Both the position numbers and the translations under genes were made by a program. Of a stretch of 64,000 nt of DNA, positions 61,621 through 64,000 are shown one piece after another. Position 1 is the stretch's first letter; each line of letters starts with the position of its first letter. The notes below the pieces were generated by a model that was not told the origin of the DNA, ran no database searches, and saw only the letters and a program-made list of their open reading frames with translations. Source of the DNA: Pseudomonas sp. GR 6-02 (GTDB taxonomy: Bacteria; Pseudomonadota; Gammaproteobacteria; Pseudomonadales; Pseudomonadaceae); contig NZ_CP011567.1 in NCBI RefSeq assembly GCF_001655615.1, positions 4,783,001 through 4,847,000 on the forward strand, given 5' to 3'.

Positions 61621-64000
61621 TCACACGGTATCCACCTTCAACGAATGGTCGTTCAACATGCCGTTGATAATGGTCGCGGTATCGTGACCGCCGGCAATCA
61701 CACCATTCGCTCCGGGGGTGACGCCGTAGTGACTGGCCAGGTTCACACCGGCCAGGTCGATGGTCTGGCTCGGCGTGGCGCCGGCCATGGCGCTGATGTC
61801 GATGCTGGTGACCAGGGTCGCGCCGCTGCCGGTAACTTTGAAGTGCAGGTAGTCATCCAGCGATGCCGCAGTGCCGTTCTCGCCTTGCAGCAGTTGCGAC
61901 AGGTCGAGTTTGTCGGTGCCCGGGGTGAAGTCGGTGATGACGTCGTGGCCGCTGTTGCCTTTAAGCCACTGGAAGGTGTCGGCGCCGCTGCCGCCGGTGA
62001 GGGTGTTGTCGCCCAGGCCGCCGATCAGGAAGTCGTCGCCGCCCCCGCCGTTGAGCACATCGTTACCCAGACCGCCGTTGATGATGTTGCCGTTGTTGTC
62101 GCCCGTGAGGCTGTCGTTGAAGTTCGAGCCCGTGAGGTTTTCGATGCCGGTCAGGGTGTCGGTGCCTGCGCCAACGGTGTTTTGCGCGGTGAGCAGGCTG
62201 AGGTCGACAGTCACGCCGGCGGTGGCATGGGCGTAGTTCACGGTGTCGTTACCGGTGCCGCCGTCGAGCCAATCGTTGCCCGGCCCGCTGAACAGCAGAT
62301 CGTTGCCGGCGCCGCCATGCATCTCGTTATTGCCTGAGCCTGCGGTGAGCACATCGTTGCCGTCACCCGCATTGATAATGTTGTTGCCGGTGCCCGCGAT
62401 CAACACGTCATCGCCCGAGGTGCCGGTCAGTGTATGGCCGGCCTGATAGGTGATGTCGACTGCCGCGCTGTCGCTGCCGCCGTGGTTGTCGCTCGCGGTG
62501 TAGGTGCCGTGGAAGTCTGGCGTGGAGTCCTGGGCTCCGGCGTAGTTGACGGTCATGGTCAGTTGATAGTTTTCCGCCCCCTTCCCGCTGTTGCCAGGTC
62601 CCCCGTCGTCAATGTTGGTGATGTGGATCTGGTACGTGCCGTCCGCCGTGGCGGTGATGGTCTGGCCATCGGCGAGAGCCATGTAAGCGCCGCCATTGAC
62701 CGAGTACTCCATGGTGATGTGGCCGGCCGCCAGGTTGTGGTCCAGGTTGAGGGTCTCGCCCTGTTTGAGGTTGACGGTGATGCGGTCCTCATCGTTGGTA
62801 TTGTTGGTGCTGACCGCCCCCAAGGCCCCGCTGACCACCAGCATGGCGGTCATGGCGGCAGCGTTGGCGACGAATGCACTGCGGGCGATGGTCACGGCCT
62901 GGACGTTATTGCCGGTGAAACTGAAGCTCGAGTTGGTGCCGGTAAAGTCCGCTCCCTTGGCCGTCCAACCCGTGTTGAAGGTAGTCGGCGATGCCGTGAG
63001 CGCATCACCGTTGGGGTCGGTGTCGTTGGCCAATAGCAGCTCGCCCGGCACCACGATACTGCCCGACAGCACGTTGGTGATGATGTGATCATCGACTGCC
63101 ACCGGTGGCGAATTCGGAATCACGTTGACTGTCAGGGTCGAACTGGTGAGGTCGCCGTCGTTGTCGCTGGCGGTGAAGCCGATGTTTTCGGTGATCTGCA
63201 CGGCCGTGGTTTTCTGCGAGGTGTAGGTGTACTCGCCGGTGTCGAGGTTCACCAGCAGCGTGCCGCTGTTGTTGGTGGCGATGCTCAGGGTGTTGTCGAC
63301 GGTGTTGAAGGTGCCGTGGTTGGCGCCGCCGCTGAAGTTCAGCGAACCCTGATTGCTGTTGGCTTTCGGGTCGTAGGTATAGGTGGTGCCGTCGACCGTG
63401 AGGGTTTTGATGAAACCGCCATCGGCGCCAAATGTACCGCCCTCGCCCAGCAACGAACCGGTGACCGGCGCACCTTGCACGGTGCCCGAAAGTACCGAGT
63501 TGAGTTGGTTGAGGTCGGTCACCACCACAGCGTTGGTGTCGGTGTGCGTGCTGCCGTCATAGGCCACCGGATCGAGGCTGGCGTTATTGACGCCGCTGCC
63601 CAGGCCGATGGCGTAGTTCTTGATGCCATTGGCGTCGAGGAAGGCTTTGAGCGCGATCTCGTCCGCAGTGCCGATGTCGCCTTCGTTGGGTTTGCCATCG
63701 GAGAAGAAGTAGCCGACGTTCTGCGCCCCGATGAGTTTGCCCGAGGTGTCGAATGCGGTTTCCATGGTTGCCACGGCCGCGTCGTAGTTGGTGCCGCCAC
63801 CTGCCGTCAGCGTAGCGATGATCGACTTGGCCGTCGCCACATCGACCCAGATCGACGTCTGGTCGGTGGCGCTGCTGCTGAAGGTGACGATCTGTACCTT
63901 CACGTCACCCAGATTGTCGTACTTGTCGAGCAGCGCGCTGATCGCCTGCTTGGCCAGGTCCAGCCGCGACAGGCCCGATACGCCGGAGGGGTCGTCCATG
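61621..64000 (-). CDS. LapA-like giant adhesin, C-terminal 793 residues (cut by window edge)
   Basis: Only the C-terminal part is present; the frame runs past base 64000. The order is: most of a von Willebrand A domain (about residues 1-180, starting just after where its DxSxS motif would be), a cadherin-like/VCBS-type linker (PPVAVDDHI...ANDTDPNGD), a PKD-like/pre-peptidase-type domain, RTX calcium repeats (GGAGNDLLFSGPGNDWLDGGTGNDTVNY, GGLGNDVLNGGGGDD), and a type I secretion target (GGSGADTFQWLKGNSGHDVITDFTPGTDKLDLSQLLQGE). This is the standard end of LapA/MapA adhesins. The LapG cleavage site would be at the N terminus, outside the window. It faces lapG-lapD, which should control it. Confidence 0.93.
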   Translation of the reverse strand, partial: MDDPSGVSGLSRLDLAKQAISALLDKYDNLGDVKVQIVTFSSSATDQTSIWVDVATAKSIIATLTAGGGTNYDAAVATMETAFDTSGKLIGAQNVGYFFSDGKPNEGDIGTADEIALKAFLDANGIKNYAIGLGSGVNNASLDPVAYDGSTHTDTNAVVVTDLNQLNSVLSGTVQGAPVTGSLLGEGGTFGADGGFIKTLTVDGTTYTYDPKANSNQGSLNFSGGANHGTFNTVDNTLSIATNNSGTLLVNLDTGEYTYTSQKTTAVQITENIGFTASDNDGDLTSSTLTVNVIPNSPPVAVDDHIITNVLSGSIVVPGELLLANDTDPNGDALTASPTTFNTGWTAKGADFTGTNSSFSFTGNNVQAVTIARSAFVANAAAMTAMLVVSGALGAVSTNNTNDEDRITVNLKQGETLNLDHNLAAGHITMEYSVNGGAYMALADGQTITATADGTYQIHITNIDDGGPGNSGKGAENYQLTMTVNYAGAQDSTPDFHGTYTASDNHGGSDSAAVDITYQAGHTLTGTSGDDVLIAGTGNNIINAGDGNDVLTAGSGNNEMHGGAGNDLLFSGPGNDWLDGGTGNDTVNYAHATAGVTVDLSLLTAQNTVGAGTDTLTGIENLTGSNFNDSLTGDNNGNIINGGLGNDVLNGGGGDDFLIGGLGDNTLTGGSGADTFQWLKGNSGHDVITDFTPGTDKLDLSQLLQGENGTAASLDDYLHFKVTGSGATLVTSIDISAMAGATPSQTIDLAGVNLASHYGVTPGANGVIAGGHDTATIINGMLNDHSLKVDTV

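Overview
The window is chromosomal DNA of a Pseudomonas, most likely of the P. fluorescens group. The reasons are its GC-rich coding sequence, the flgFGHIJKL order, the phhR/phhAB-aminotransferase cluster, a lapG-lapD-large adhesin locus, and repeated REP elements containing TGTGGCGAGGGAGC. I saw no rRNA, tRNA, CRISPR array, insertion sequence or prophage. Species assignment is inference.

Layout. (1) 1-21.4 kb, all on the minus strand, is a flagellar and glycosylation region. Reading in the direction of transcription: a sigma-54-type promoter, flgF-G-H-I-J-K-L, a 1190-aa multidomain glycosyltransferase, a 1646-aa RTX-type repeat protein with six near-identical 630-bp repeats, then a tightly overlapping operon for a CDP-activated, probably C-methyl-branched deoxysugar (rfbF, rfbG, a 3,5-epimerase-like protein, a C-methyltransferase, an NAD-dependent epimerase cut by the window edge). 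(2) 21.6-30.3 kb is centred on aromatic amino acids: phhR facing phhA-phhB-aromatic aminotransferase, two small proteins, an MFS transporter, arfB, and an AroP-type permease with candidate leader ORFs. (3) 30.5-32.0 kb is a small AT-rich-flanked accessory island: a 45-aa peptide and an M29-aminopeptidase-fold enzyme, the best candidate for an undescribed system here. (4) 32.1-54.8 kb is mostly conserved housekeeping sequence: rluB, scpB, scpA, yciO-like, PHP phosphatase, yciB, yciI, a Cpx-like signalling cluster (cpxR, Spy/CpxP-like, cpxA), nitroreductase, trkH, two AraC regulators, an HD protein, a metallophosphoesterase, a DMT transporter, a Rdx (SelW-like) protein, a FimV-like protein, a MarR regulator, recQ, yecA-like and a DUF454 protein. 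(5) 55-64 kb is a Lap-type adhesion locus: lapG protease, lapD c-di-GMP receptor, then an 889-aa Ig-like-repeat protein preceded by a LuxR-type box, a DUF6124 gene with an elaborately folded upstream region, and the C-terminal end of a giant LapA-like adhesin reading back toward them.

How the genes fit together. Region 1 would build the distal flagellum and supply sugar and transferase for flagellin or another surface protein. Region 2 takes up and degrades phenylalanine and tyrosine under PhhR. Region 5 controls retention of a surface adhesin: LapD, when c-di-GMP-bound, sequesters LapG, which otherwise clips the adhesin. Functions are inferred from recognised motifs and families; no database search was run.
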